Notes: a model not told the origin generated them from the sequence alone. Shown: positions 54,601-63,296, counted from the first letter of the stretch. The stretch is DNA of 63,453 nucleotides from Duncaniella sp. (GCA_029056055.1 JAIDCC010000048.1:1-63453); one strand, 5' to 3'. Numbers and translations are program-made.

Positions 54601-54640
54601 ATTTGCAAAATTAGCTAATTATTTGTTCTTTTGCAAATGG
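54599..54640. repeat. 12-bp inverted repeat overlapping the small-RNA promoter
   Basis: CCATTTGCAAAA (54599-54610) and TTTTGCAAATGG (54629-54640) are perfect inverted copies 18 bp apart; the arms supply parts of both promoter elements. Confidence 0.65.
54606..54637 (-). promoter_or_regulatory. Promoter of the candidate small RNA
   Basis: TTTG (54634-54637), 20-bp spacer, TAATTTTG (54606-54613) on the minus strand. Confidence 0.55.
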
Positions 54641-54683
54641 CGTTCTTGCATTCTCTCATCTATATACGAACAAGATTATTAAA

Positions 54684-54715
54684 TTTGCACTTTCTACAAA
54701 TAATTCCTACCTTTG
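54684..54715 (+). promoter_or_regulatory. Promoter of the lipoprotein gene
   Basis: TTTG (54684-54687), 20-bp spacer, TACCTTTG (54708-54715), 69 bp before the ATG at 54785. Confidence 0.75.
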
Positions 54716-54784
54716 CAAGCGAAAAGATTAAAAAAATCTCCGAAACAGTTACGTTTCTCATAAATCACTCAACAATCACATAAA

Positions 54785-55615
54785 ATGAACAAGTTTGCAA
54801 TCAAAGCCACGGCGCTCATGCTCAGCGCGCTCGGCTGCCTCGGCACAATGACTGCCTGCGGAGGCGACGATGATGATGACAACCCCGACCTGCCGGGCAC
54901 GACAAACGGCGTAGCGGGCCCCACTTCTATCACTGCTATGGGTCAGACCTTCTTCTCGTTTACCTACGACTCGTCAAACCGCCTCACCTCGGTCAAATCG
55001 GAAGATTTCAAAATGACCGTCAGCTATTCCCCCTTCAAAGTCACCATGACTGATGAAGACGACTACTCTACCACCACCCTCTCTGATGTCTCGGTCAACT
55101 CTCAGGGCTACGTCACCCGCGCCAAAGTCACCGATAAGTATGATGGCGAAACCGACGTCTACACCACCACCTTCGAGTATGACAGCGAGGGCCACCTCAT
55201 CAAAGTAAATACAGACGGCGATGTGACCACCTACTCGTGGAGCAACGGCAACCTCACCACCGTTTCGTCAGAAGGTTACCCCGTGGCGTCATTCACCTAT
55301 TCCGACACTCCCAACACAGCCCAAGTCAGCTCTCCCTTCTGGGGCGACGCTTTCCTCCTGACCATGACGAACGCATTCGGCAAGACTGTTGCCAACTTAC
55401 CCGCCACTATGCTTGACTACAGCAAGAAAATCACACTCGCCTACGAACTCAACCCTAACGGCACCATCAAGACCGAGACCCTCGGCTACGACGACATATC
55501 GCTGAAGCTCACCTACAACTACGCAGGACGCGCACTCTCTGCCGACGAAGCAAATCCCTTCGCCGCAGCCCGCGCCCCCAAAGTCCCCGCCCTCTTCCGT
55601 AAAGCCCGCCGCTAA
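54785..55615 (+). CDS. Lipoprotein of YD-repeat/DUF4595-like type
   Basis: 276 residues. A lipoprotein signal ends at TMTACGGDDDDD (Cys about 25); the acidic run after the Cys resembles the surface-export signal of Bacteroidetes lipoproteins. The rest has repeated short beta motifs such as FTYDSSNRLTSVKS and FEYDSEGHLIKVNTDG, like YD/RHS or DUF4595 proteins. It is probably displayed on the cell surface; the function is unknown. It is a single gene with its own promoter and a shared terminator. Confidence 0.8.
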   Translation: MNKFAIKATALMLSALGCLGTMTACGGDDDDDNPDLPGTTNGVAGPTSITAMGQTFFSFTYDSSNRLTSVKSEDFKMTVSYSPFKVTMTDEDDYSTTTLSDVSVNSQGYVTRAKVTDKYDGETDVYTTTFEYDSEGHLIKVNTDGDVTTYSWSNGNLTTVSSEGYPVASFTYSDTPNTAQVSSPFWGDAFLLTMTNAFGKTVANLPATMLDYSKKITLAYELNPNGTIKTETLGYDDISLKLTYNYAGRALSADEANPFAAARAPKVPALFRKARR

Positions 55616-55647
55616 CACTCCCTCCTTCCCACTCAACCATAACACAC

Positions 55648-55679
55648 AAGACAGCGAGCCCCTCAGAGCTCGCTGTCTT
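55648..55679. terminator. Bidirectional terminator
   Basis: AAGACAGCGAGC (55648-55659) and GCTCGCTGTCTT (55668-55679) form a perfect 12-bp stem with an 8-nt loop between the convergent lipoprotein and AlbA_2 genes. T runs are weak on both sides. Confidence 0.75.
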
Positions 55680-55723
55680 AGTATCTTAGCGTTCCCCATT
55701 TCTCAGTGAGCAGAAAATATGTG

Positions 55724-57097
55724 TTAATGCAGAATTATCCAAAAGCCCGCATTATCCTTTCCTTCATGCCTCAATAATCCTATCCTCTGCATGGTAGCTA
55801 AGTCTCGCTCAATGGTGCGCTGGCTTACCGACAAAGTCTCCGACATTCGACGTCCGGTAATTGTCGGAGACATTTGTATGAGTTTAAGAATTTTCTTCTG
55901 ACGTTCAGTGAGTTTTATCTCCGACATATCTCCGACATTGTCTCCGACACACGCATTGCCTGAGGACGCGAAAATGATGGTTTGAAATTGAGATGGGGTA
56001 GACTTGAACACAGGTTGCAATTCATCTCTGTACCCATCCAAAGCCTTTGTCTCTTTACGGATACGCAAAAGCCCGCTACCTCGTTTTTCCATATAGTCTA
56101 TCTGAGCCATCACATTGGCAAGTATTGGATTACGTCTTTCAGAGGAAACATCAGCAATATCCAAATCTTGAATAAATGAGCCATTATACATTCCACCCGG
56201 TGAGGTCACGGTAAGGCGATTATCATAAATATCAAGATGAACCTCGCTCCCCATCACTGTATAGTCTCGGTGGATGAGATGATTGACCATCGTTTCAAGT
56301 ATAGCGCGTTCAGCATATTCGGGTCTATTTCTACGACCATTCGGTAGTTTTTCCCAGCTTTTCTTCGTATTTGACTTCACAAAGTTCATCGCTTCACGCA
56401 GCAATAGAAGTATATTGCCAGAGAACTCTGCATCATTTATTGCATCACCTTTTTCCAGACCATCCCACCGCGTACAGTATAAACGAGATTGTGTTAGCAG
56501 GCAGTCATCGGAAAATAGTACCCCTGCGTTAGTAAGACATCCGTTGTTTGCAAGTAATCCGAATGAAAGAAGATATTTCTTATTCCACTCCTGATTAGTG
56601 CGCGTTTTGAATGTGTTAGCTAATATAGTAAATGAGGAATCTTCTGATTTATGGTTCGTATTCAAAGAATCAAACGTCCGATTTGAGCCCTTCAATACCA
56701 GCCTGACCATTTGCTCGGGAGATGCAGGTACACTTTCATCGCCAACACGAATGAATGCGAGGTGTTGTCCATCTCCAACATAATAGTACGGTGTATAATG
56801 ACCGGCACAAACTTTTAATTGAAGAATATCAAGGTCGTTTATTCGTTGTGGAATCATCTCAACATCGGGCACGGGATCCATATAGTCACGAATCTTCTTG
56901 CTGATGGTTTCGCAAACACCTTGCACATCATCAAGCCCTTTGACGTCTCCCTCATCGTCTATACCAAAGAAAAGAGAACCTCCCAAGCCATTAGCAAAGG
57001 CACTTACGCTTTTAAGCCAACTTTTGGGTTTTCTTTCCTCAAGCATCAATTTAAAATCATACGCCGTGCATTCCGCTATCAAGGTCTCTAATTTCAT
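55724..57097 (-). CDS. AlbA_2/Schlafen-type ATP-binding transcriptional regulator
   Basis: 457 residues. The N-terminal AlbA_2 domain has KSVSAFANGLGGSLFFGIDDEG (about 28 on), then a GHKL-like region with MVNHLIHRDYTVMGSEVHLDIYDNRLTV, and a C-terminal winged helix (SPTITGRRMSETLSVSQRTIERDL, about 415 on). Such proteins are usually called ATP-binding or putative DNA-binding regulators; their targets are unknown and some act in phage defence. The G+C is much lower than that of the neighbours, which suggests recent acquisition. Confidence 0.88.
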   Translation of the reverse strand: MKLETLIAECTAYDFKLMLEERKPKSWLKSVSAFANGLGGSLFFGIDDEGDVKGLDDVQGVCETISKKIRDYMDPVPDVEMIPQRINDLDILQLKVCAGHYTPYYYVGDGQHLAFIRVGDESVPASPEQMVRLVLKGSNRTFDSLNTNHKSEDSSFTILANTFKTRTNQEWNKKYLLSFGLLANNGCLTNAGVLFSDDCLLTQSRLYCTRWDGLEKGDAINDAEFSGNILLLLREAMNFVKSNTKKSWEKLPNGRRNRPEYAERAILETMVNHLIHRDYTVMGSEVHLDIYDNRLTVTSPGGMYNGSFIQDLDIADVSSERRNPILANVMAQIDYMEKRGSGLLRIRKETKALDGYRDELQPVFKSTPSQFQTIIFASSGNACVGDNVGDMSEIKLTERQKKILKLIQMSPTITGRRMSETLSVSQRTIERDLATMQRIGLLRHEGKDNAGFWIILH

Positions 57098-57150
57098 TCT
57101 TATGATGGAATTTACTATTTATTATAAAATATTTCACGCTATATCGACTG

Positions 57151-57158
57151 CAAAATTA
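57151..57158 (-). promoter_or_regulatory. -7 element of the AlbA_2 gene
   Basis: TAATTTTG on the minus strand about 54 bp before the ATG at 57097; the -33 position reads TTTCG and is imperfect. Confidence 0.45.
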
Positions 57159-57310
57159 CTAAAAACCCGTGAGAGACGAAAGTGTTACCCGTCAATTAAC
57201 AATAACCTGATAAAACAGAGAAAATGAAAAGGCACTGAAACTACATAATTCTAAACGCAGACATTTTCTCAAAGTCAGCGTCGGTCATGAGTCTGACTTT
57301 TATCTGCGAC

Positions 57311-57502
57311 CTAACATCCGAGCAGTGGGTTCTTGCCGCCACAATTTGAGATGATTTGGTTAGCATTTGCCTCCGAACGGATTTTCCGCTCACTGCTGCG
57401 AGACGATTCTTCGTCGTCTCCCCGGAGATGCTTTTCCAGTTGGTTTCTGAAGCGGGCGACATCCTCTTTATCCATCGGAGGATCGGGAATAGAACGTATC
57501 AT
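57311..57502 (-). CDS. Small charged protein of unknown function
   Basis: 63 residues, MIRSIPDPPMDKEDVARF at the start, then a Glu/Ser/Arg-rich part. No recognised family, signal or membrane segment. A -7 element at 57530-57537 supports transcription. A second minus-strand frame (57241-57462) overlaps it and ends in MTDADFEKMSAFRIM; the two could be parts of one gene broken by a frameshift, in which case the product would be about 87 residues. Confidence 0.45.
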   Translation of the reverse strand: MIRSIPDPPMDKEDVARFRNQLEKHLRGDDEESSRSSERKIRSEANANQIISNCGGKNPLLGC

Positions 57503-57529
57503 AGTAGGAATGGTATAATGGCTAAATCA

Positions 57530-57537
57530 CAAAAGTA
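57530..57537 (-). promoter_or_regulatory. -7 element of the small ORF
   Basis: TACTTTTG on the minus strand, 28 bp before the ATG at 57502; no exact TTTG at -33. Confidence 0.4.
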
Positions 57538-57641
57538 CAATAAATTTCCTAATATGTAAACTCTTACTCTGAATTTTCGCGCTAGTCTCGCACAAAAACC
57601 TACAAAGGGCGCGGGAATTTTCGGGTTAGAGATTTTTTTTG

Positions 57642-57649
57642 TAATTTTG
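57642..57649 (+). promoter_or_regulatory. -7 element of the DUF1460 gene
   Basis: TAATTTTG ends 8 bp before an in-frame ATG at 57658, so transcription would begin at about that codon; this favours the next ATG at 57712. Confidence 0.5.
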
Positions 57650-57711
57650 AGGGCGAAATGCGTGGATATTATCGCAAAGCATTTAAAATAAGAAAAGTCT
57701 TAGTTATCGCC

Positions 57712-58587
57712 ATGACAATTTTACGTCTGTTTGCCATAATCGCAGCTATGTGTGCCGCTCTGCTCTGCCGCGCCGTGTCGCCGGCCGAGGTGAGATGGGC
57801 CGACGAGGCTGCCGACACCACTCTCATAACCCGACTGCTCGTTGAGGGCGCCGCCGCTCATCTCTCGACTCCCAACGAGCGTGTGGCCTACTTCGGGCGC
57901 AAGCTCATCGACACTCCCTACGTGGCCTCGACTCTCGAAGGCACTCCCGAGCAACTGACCGTAGACATGCAACACCTCGACTGCACGACGTTTGTCGAGA
58001 CCGTGGCCGCGCTGGCCATGACCACCGGCGAGGGGCGCAGCAGCTATCTCGACTTTCTGCACAACCTCGAACAGCTGCGCTATCGTCAGGGGCGCGTCAA
58101 CGGCTATGCCTCGCGTCTGCACTATGCGTCAGACTGGGTGATGGACAACGTGCATCAGGGTTTGCTCGTCGACTACACCGACCGCTGCGGCGCCGCGACG
58201 ACCCCGCTCGTCAAGAGCATCGACTTCATGACGCGCAACCGCGACAAGTATCCCGCGCTGGCCGACTCAGCCGAATTTGCGGCTATGAAAAACGTCGAGA
58301 GCGCCTACCGCAACCACCGCGTCAACTTCGTGCGCAGTGCCACCCTGTCGTCGAAAAACGCCGCCCGCTTCCTGCGCGAGGGCGACATCCTGCTTTTCAC
58401 CACCAAAACGCCCAACCTCGACGTGAGCCACGAGGGAATAGTGGTGATGGAGGCCGACGGCCCTCACCTGCTCCATGCCTCGTCGAAAGCAGGGCGCGTG
58501 GTGCTCGACCCTCTGCCGCTCAAAGACTACCTCAAGAAGAACCCCTCAATCACAGGCGCACGCATCATCCGCGTGGCCTCGCACTGA
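57712..58587 (+). CDS. DUF1460 (N-acetylmuramoyl-L-alanine amidase-like) exported protein
   Basis: 291 residues from the ATG at 57712, chosen because it starts a clean signal peptide (MTILRLFAIIAAMCAALLC) and leaves room after the promoter. The NlpC/P60-like core has the catalytic Cys in MQHLDCTTFVETVAALA (about 85-101) and His in DVSHEGIVV (about 242-250). Members cleave peptidoglycan peptides or act as amidases in the periplasm. It is a single gene; the pheA operon follows with its own promoter. Confidence 0.85.
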   Translation: MTILRLFAIIAAMCAALLCRAVSPAEVRWADEAADTTLITRLLVEGAAAHLSTPNERVAYFGRKLIDTPYVASTLEGTPEQLTVDMQHLDCTTFVETVAALAMTTGEGRSSYLDFLHNLEQLRYRQGRVNGYASRLHYASDWVMDNVHQGLLVDYTDRCGAATTPLVKSIDFMTRNRDKYPALADSAEFAAMKNVESAYRNHRVNFVRSATLSSKNAARFLREGDILLFTTKTPNLDVSHEGIVVMEADGPHLLHASSKAGRVVLDPLPLKDYLKKNPSITGARIIRVASH

Positions 58588-58683
58588 CCGGGAAATCTAA
58601 GCGCGACGACGCTTCCTATCGCCACGCCTGCGAAAACATACTCTAAAAATTTGGCACAAAATCTAAAATAGATTTAAATTGTT

Positions 58684-58714
58684 TTTGCAGTTTTGCTTAA
58701 AATTGTTACCTTTG
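58684..58714 (+). promoter_or_regulatory. Promoter of the aromatic amino acid operon
   Basis: TTTG (58684-58687), 19-bp spacer, TACCTTTG (58707-58714), about 78 bp before pheA. The leader contains a GGCC-rich stem near 58730-58742 but no leader peptide rich in Phe or Tyr. Confidence 0.75.
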
Positions 58715-58792
58715 CAGTCATTTAGGTCGGCCAGGGCCGGCCAAAGGTCATCACCGCCGCGGCCCGAGGCCGCACGCACCAAATCAAGCTGC

Positions 58793-59638
58793 ATGAAGAA
58801 AGTGACAATCCAGGGTATAGCAGGCTGTTTCCATGATGCCGCCGCCCACCTCTATTTCGAAGGCGATAATGTTGAGACTATCGAATGTGTGTCGTTTCCG
58901 GCCATGTTTGACAAGCTCTCCACCGATGCGTCGCTCATCGGAGTGGTGGCCATCGAAAACACCATCGCAGGCCCGTTGCTGCAAAACCATGAGTTGCTGC
59001 GACAAAGCAACCTCCGCATCGTGGGCGAACTGAAGATGAGGATTTCCCACGTGCTCTGCGCGCTGCCGGGAAGCGACATCGACAGCCTTGTCGAGGTCAA
59101 CTCCCACCCCATGGCGCTCATGCAGTGCGAGCAGTTTCTGAGCCGTCACCCCAACATGAAAGTCGTGGAGACCTACGACACCGCGGGAGCTGCCGCCGAC
59201 ATCGCCCGCAAGCGTCTCGAAGGCCATGCAGCCGTCTGCGGCGAGTATGCCGCCGGGCTCTACGGACTCGAAGTGCTCCGCCGCGGCATCGAGACCAACA
59301 AGCGCAATTTCACCCGTTTCCTCATCGTGGCCGACCCTCTCGCAGTGCCCGAAATCGGTCCGTCGGAGAAGAGTGTCGACAAGGCCTCGATTGTGTTCAC
59401 TCTGCCCCACGAGCAGGGAGCGCTCTCGAAGATTCTTACCATTCTGTCGTTCTACGGCATCAATCTGGTGAAAATTCAGTCAACCCCGGTGGTGGGGCGC
59501 GAATGGGAATACCGATTTTACGTCGACGTCACTTTCGACAGCCTCGTGCGCTATCATCAGGCCATCGACGCCTGCCGCCCCCTGATGCGCGACCTCAGCA
59601 TCCTGGGCGAGTATCAGGAAGCAAAAATCACCCATTGA
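58793..59638 (+). CDS. pheA: Prephenate dehydratase
   Basis: 281 residues from the ATG at 58793 (MKKVTIQGIAGCFHDAAA). The catalytic NFTRFLIV motif is at about 170-177, and a C-terminal ACT domain (about 200-281) begins IVFTLPHEQGALSKIL, where phenylalanine should bind for feedback control. It makes phenylpyruvate from prephenate. There is no chorismate mutase part; that activity lies in the third gene of the operon. The next gene starts 35 bp downstream. Confidence 0.95.
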   Translation: MKKVTIQGIAGCFHDAAAHLYFEGDNVETIECVSFPAMFDKLSTDASLIGVVAIENTIAGPLLQNHELLRQSNLRIVGELKMRISHVLCALPGSDIDSLVEVNSHPMALMQCEQFLSRHPNMKVVETYDTAGAAADIARKRLEGHAAVCGEYAAGLYGLEVLRRGIETNKRNFTRFLIVADPLAVPEIGPSEKSVDKASIVFTLPHEQGALSKILTILSFYGINLVKIQSTPVVGREWEYRFYVDVTFDSLVRYHQAIDACRPLMRDLSILGEYQEAKITH

Positions 59639-59673
59639 CCCTCTCCACTCCCCCATCCTCCCTCTTACCAGCT

Positions 59674-60855
59674 ATGAAAGAAATCATCCCGGCCCGACGC
59701 GTGGCCGACATAAAGGAATACTATTTTTCGACGAAGCTCAAGGAAGTGGCCGCCATGCGCGCCGCCGGCACAGATGTCATCTCGCTCGGCGTTGGCGGCC
59801 CCGACCGTGCTCCCGCCGCTGAGGTCATCGAGACCCTCCGCAGTCAGGTGCTCCGCCCCGAGGCCCACGGCTATCAGTCATACACAGGTTTGCCCGAACT
59901 GCGCCGCGCATGGGCCGACTGGTATCGCAGATGGTATGGTGTCATGCTCAATCCCGACACCGAGGTACTTCCTCTCATCGGGTCGAAAGAGGGTGTGCTA
60001 CACATCTCGATGGCGTTTCTCAACGAAGGCGACGGCGTGCTGGTGCCCAATCCGGGCTACCCCACCTATTCGTCGGCCTCGCGGCTCGTCGGGGCGCGCA
60101 TTCTCAACTACGACCTCACCGAGGAAAACGGTTGGCAGCCCGACTGGGACGCCCTCGAAGCCACCGACCTGACCGGCGTCAAACTGATGTGGATGAACTA
60201 TCCCCATATGCCCACCGGCGCCCGTGCGCGCCGCGAGACGTTTGAGCGCGCCGTAGCTTTCGGACGCCGCCACGGCATCGTGATTGTCAACGACAATCCC
60301 TATTCGTTTATCCTCAACTCTCGCCCAGAGAGCATACTCGAAGTAGAGGGAGCCATAGACATCTGCATCGAGATGAATTCGCTCAGCAAGAGCCACAACA
60401 TGCCCGGCTGGCGCGTGGGCGTGGCCGTCAGCAACCCGACGTTCATCTCATGGATTCTCAAAGTGAAGAGCAACGTCGACTCCGGACAGTTCCGCCCCCT
60501 CATGCAAGCGGCCGCACAAGCTCTCGCTGCCGGTCCCGAATGGTATGAGGAAGTCAATCGCGTCTATGCCGACCGCCGCAAAGTGGCCGAGCAAATCATG
60601 GAAGCCCTCGGATGCACCTGGGACCCCTCGCAATCGGGTCTCTTCCTCTGGGGACGCATCTCCGACCCCGCCGTGACCTCCGAAGCGCTCGCCGACCGTC
60701 TGCTCCACGAAGCCGCCGTGTTTCTCACCCCCGGATTTATTTTCGGCTCAAATGGCGACCGCTACATCCGCATCTCGCTCTGCGCCCCCGAAGAGCGCAT
60801 GACCGAAGCTCTCAACCGAATAACGAACCTAAAACCGACCTCCCACAATGGATAA
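59674..60855 (+). CDS. PLP-dependent aminotransferase, class I/II
   Basis: 393 residues from the ATG at 59674. Fold type I features: GVGGPDRAPA near the N-terminus, VPNPGYPTYSSASRLVGA (about 125-142), NDNPYS, and the PLP Lys in SLSKSHNMPGWRVG (about 234-247). It resembles the aspartate/LL-diaminopimelate aminotransferase group; within the phe/tyr operon it most likely makes phenylalanine and tyrosine from their keto acids. Its end overlaps the next gene by 8 bp. Confidence 0.92.
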   Translation: MKEIIPARRVADIKEYYFSTKLKEVAAMRAAGTDVISLGVGGPDRAPAAEVIETLRSQVLRPEAHGYQSYTGLPELRRAWADWYRRWYGVMLNPDTEVLPLIGSKEGVLHISMAFLNEGDGVLVPNPGYPTYSSASRLVGARILNYDLTEENGWQPDWDALEATDLTGVKLMWMNYPHMPTGARARRETFERAVAFGRRHGIVIVNDNPYSFILNSRPESILEVEGAIDICIEMNSLSKSHNMPGWRVGVAVSNPTFISWILKVKSNVDSGQFRPLMQAAAQALAAGPEWYEEVNRVYADRRKVAEQIMEALGCTWDPSQSGLFLWGRISDPAVTSEALADRLLHEAAVFLTPGFIFGSNGDRYIRISLCAPEERMTEALNRITNLKPTSHNG

Positions 60856-61921
60856 CATACTGCCCCTCGCCATCGACGGCGTAGAACTCACCAAACCCCT
60901 CGTCATCTCAGGCCCCTGTAGCGCAGAAACCGAAGAGCAGGTGCTCAGCACGGCACGTCGGCTCGCACGCGCGGGCGTCAAGGTCTACCGCGCAGGCATC
61001 TGGAAACCGCGCACCAAACCGGGCGGCTTCGAAGGCGTGGGCGTCCCGGGGCTGGCATGGCTCAATAAGGTCAAGGAAGAGACCGGCATGAAGACCTCGA
61101 CCGAGGTGGCCAACCGCGGCCACGTCGAAGCCGCCCTCGAATATGGCGTTGACCTTCTCTGGATAGGCGCACGCACCACCGCCAACCCCTTCGCGATGCA
61201 GGAGATAGCCGATGCGCTGCGCGAGAGCGGCCGAGACATCCCCGTGCTCGTCAAAAACCCCGTCAACCCCGACCTTGAGCTTTGGATTGGTGCGCTCGAG
61301 CGCCTCTACAACGCCGGCATCAAGCGCCTCGGCGTGATACACCGCGGCTTCTCTACCTATGGCGAGAAAATCTACCGCAATTCGCCCGTGTGGCGCATTC
61401 CGCTCGAATTGAGGGTGCGTCATCCGCAAATCCCCATCATCTGCGACCCCTCGCACATCGGCGGCAAGCGCGAACTCATTGCCTCGCTCTCGCAGCAGGC
61501 GCTCGACATGGGCTTCGACGGCCTCATCATCGAAAGCCATTGCGACCCTGACTGCGCCTGGAGCGACAAAGCGCAGCAGATTACCCCCGAAGTGCTCGGC
61601 GTGATACTTGACAATCTCATCTACCGCGACGCCCCCGTGCCGACAGAAAGCCTTCAGACCCTCCGCCGCCAGATTGACCAACTCGACAACGAGCTGCTCG
61701 AAATCCTATCGAAGCGCATGAACGTCTCGCGCGAAATCGGCACCTACAAGATGGCCCACAACATGCCCGTCGTTCAGCCCGCGCGCTACGGCGACATTAT
61801 GACCACGCGCGTGCTCGCCGCCCGTCAGGCAGGTCTCTCCGAAGAATTCATGCGTCAGATTCTCTCGGCCATCCACGAGGAATCGGTGCGCATTCAGGTG
61901 GAAATCTCCGAAAAGAAGTAA
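60848..61921 (+). CDS. Bifunctional DAHP synthase / chorismate mutase
   Basis: 357 residues. The N-terminal domain (about 1-260) is a type I beta DAHP synthase: SGPCSAETEEQ (about 18-28), RAGIWKPRTKPGGFEG (about 48-63) and the metal-binding CDPSHIGGKRE (about 198-208). The C-terminal domain (about 268-357) is an AroQ chorismate mutase starting LRRQIDQLDNELLEILSKR. So one protein holds the entry step of aromatic synthesis and the branch-point step to prephenate. The fusion allows mutase-mediated feedback on the synthase. Confidence 0.95.
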   Translation: MDNILPLAIDGVELTKPLVISGPCSAETEEQVLSTARRLARAGVKVYRAGIWKPRTKPGGFEGVGVPGLAWLNKVKEETGMKTSTEVANRGHVEAALEYGVDLLWIGARTTANPFAMQEIADALRESGRDIPVLVKNPVNPDLELWIGALERLYNAGIKRLGVIHRGFSTYGEKIYRNSPVWRIPLELRVRHPQIPIICDPSHIGGKRELIASLSQQALDMGFDGLIIESHCDPDCAWSDKAQQITPEVLGVILDNLIYRDAPVPTESLQTLRRQIDQLDNELLEILSKRMNVSREIGTYKMAHNMPVVQPARYGDIMTTRVLAARQAGLSEEFMRQILSAIHEESVRIQVEISEKK

Positions 61922-61949
61922 CGCCCCTCTCATCCAAATCCGTAGAGAA

Positions 61950-62723
61950 ATGAAAATTCTGATACTTGGAGCCGGGAAGATGGGCACATTCTTCTGCGAC
62001 CTCCTCTCGTTCGACCACGAAGTGGCCGTCTACGACCCCGACCCGAAACGACTGCGCTTCACCTACAACGCCGAACGCTTCACCGGCCTTGACGAAATCG
62101 ACGCCTTCGCCCCGCAACTCGTCATCAACGCGGCTACGGTGAAATACACCCTCGATGCCTTCAAGGCGGTGCTTCCCCACCTGCCCGAAACGTGCATCCT
62201 CTCCGACATTGCCTCTGTGAAGACGGGGCTGCCGGAATGGTACACCTCCTGCGGCCACCCCTATGTCAGCACCCACCCGATGTTCGGCCCTACGTTTGCC
62301 TCGCTCTCCAACCTCAGCAACGAAAACGCCATAATCATCACCGAGGGCGACCACCTTGGACGCATCTTCTTCCGCGACCTCTACCAGAGGCTCAGCCTCA
62401 ACATCGTGGAATACACGTTTGAGGAGCACGACCGCACGATAGCCTACTCGCTGTCGATACCCTTCGTGGCCACGCTCGCCTTCGCCGGTGTAATGAAGCA
62501 TCAGGAGGCTCCCGGTACCACGTTCAAACGCCACATGCAGATAGCCCGCGGACTCGCTGCCGAAGACGACTACCTCGTGAGCGAAATCCTCTTCAACCCC
62601 AACACGCCCGAGCAAATCGAACTCATCGAAGCGCGCATGGCCGAGTTGCTCGACATCATCCGTCGCCGCGACTCCCAAGCCATGAAAGCCTACCTCGCCC
62701 GCGCCCGCGCCAACATCAGCTAA
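61950..62723 (+). CDS. tyrA: Prephenate dehydrogenase
   Basis: 257 residues, short for the family. The NAD(P) loop is ILGAGKMGTFFCDLL (about 4-18), and the conserved STHPMFGPTF (about 108-117) supplies the substrate-binding His. It oxidises prephenate to 4-hydroxyphenylpyruvate. No ACT or chorismate mutase domain is attached. It is the last gene of the operon, 28 bp after the bifunctional enzyme; a G+C-rich stem 117 bp downstream (62841-62867) may mark the transcript end. Confidence 0.93.
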   Translation: MKILILGAGKMGTFFCDLLSFDHEVAVYDPDPKRLRFTYNAERFTGLDEIDAFAPQLVINAATVKYTLDAFKAVLPHLPETCILSDIASVKTGLPEWYTSCGHPYVSTHPMFGPTFASLSNLSNENAIIITEGDHLGRIFFRDLYQRLSLNIVEYTFEEHDRTIAYSLSIPFVATLAFAGVMKHQEAPGTTFKRHMQIARGLAAEDDYLVSEILFNPNTPEQIELIEARMAELLDIIRRRDSQAMKAYLARARANIS

Positions 62724-62790
62724 CCCCTTCCGGACGCGATTTCCCGCGCCCTCAGCAAATTGCAAGGCGACACGGGCAGGTTGACCTCGG

Positions 62791-62824
62791 GGTCTCCGCG
62801 GACGCGAAGAATCACGTCCCTACC
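62791..62824 (-). repeat. Palindromic repeat family A, variant copy
   Basis: On the minus strand GGTAGGGACG, a diverged centre, then GCGTCCGCGGAGACC; the flanks equal those of the copy at 62895-62927 in opposite orientation. Confidence 0.65.
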
Positions 62825-62840
62825 TGAAACCATTACCACA

Positions 62841-62867
62841 CGCCCCATCCCCTCCGGGGATGGGGCG
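62841..62867. repeat. Palindromic repeat family C
   Basis: CGCCCCATCCCC, loop TCC, GGGGATGGGGCG: a perfect 12-bp stem with a 3-nt loop. It could also end the tyrA transcript, but no T run follows. Confidence 0.8.
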
Positions 62868-62894
62868 CTATGTTAGATAAACGATTGATTTATA

Positions 62895-62927
62895 GTAGGG
62901 ACGCGCCATGGCGCGTCCGCGGAGACC
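62895..62927 (+). repeat. Palindromic repeat family A
   Basis: Contains the perfect 20-bp palindrome GGACGCGCCATGGCGCGTCC (62899-62918) flanked by GTAG and GCGGAGACC. Confidence 0.8.
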
Positions 62928-63012
62928 CTCGATGGCTAATTTCACCCATTCGACTTCATGCGCCCAAGATGGCGGTCAAATTCCATCTGTGTATCAATCG
63001 TTTACGCATCAA

Positions 63013-63036
63013 TGTACGGACGTGCCTTCGGCACGT
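63013..63036 (-). repeat. Palindromic repeat family B
   Basis: TGTACGGACGTGCC followed by TTCGGCACGT; the reverse of the copy at 63100. Confidence 0.75.
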
Positions 63037-63099
63037 AGCACAGGCCGGGCGACAACTAATCACAACGTAAAATATCACCTAACGTGCTGTGCATGAGAA

Positions 63100-63132
63100 A
63101 CGTGCCGAAGGCACGTCCGTACATGGTCGCGA
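63100..63132 (+). repeat. Palindromic repeat family B
   Basis: ACGTGCCGAAGGCACGT then CCGTACATGGTCGCGA; the last part recurs at 41191-41210. Confidence 0.75.
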
Positions 63133-63296
63133 ATTTTTGCGCCCTTTTTCATATTCCGACGTTTTGAATGGCGTCCACGCAGACCCACGAGGGCGAATTT
63201 TCTCCCCGACGCGATGCCAATTCCTCATTCAACATTTTCGCATAAAAATTTCCGCAGATTTTTGCGTTTTTGTGTGCCACGGTGCCAATTCGCCGT

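Larger units (their letters stand above)
54260..54784. other. Noncoding region between dnaJ and the lipoprotein gene
   Basis: 525 bp. It holds a palindrome GTGTAGC/GCTACAC (about 54332-54348), a terminator for dnaJ (54469-54510), a candidate minus-strand small transcript (54545-54600) with its promoter, and the lipoprotein promoter (54684-54715). No gene of ordinary size. Confidence 0.7.
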
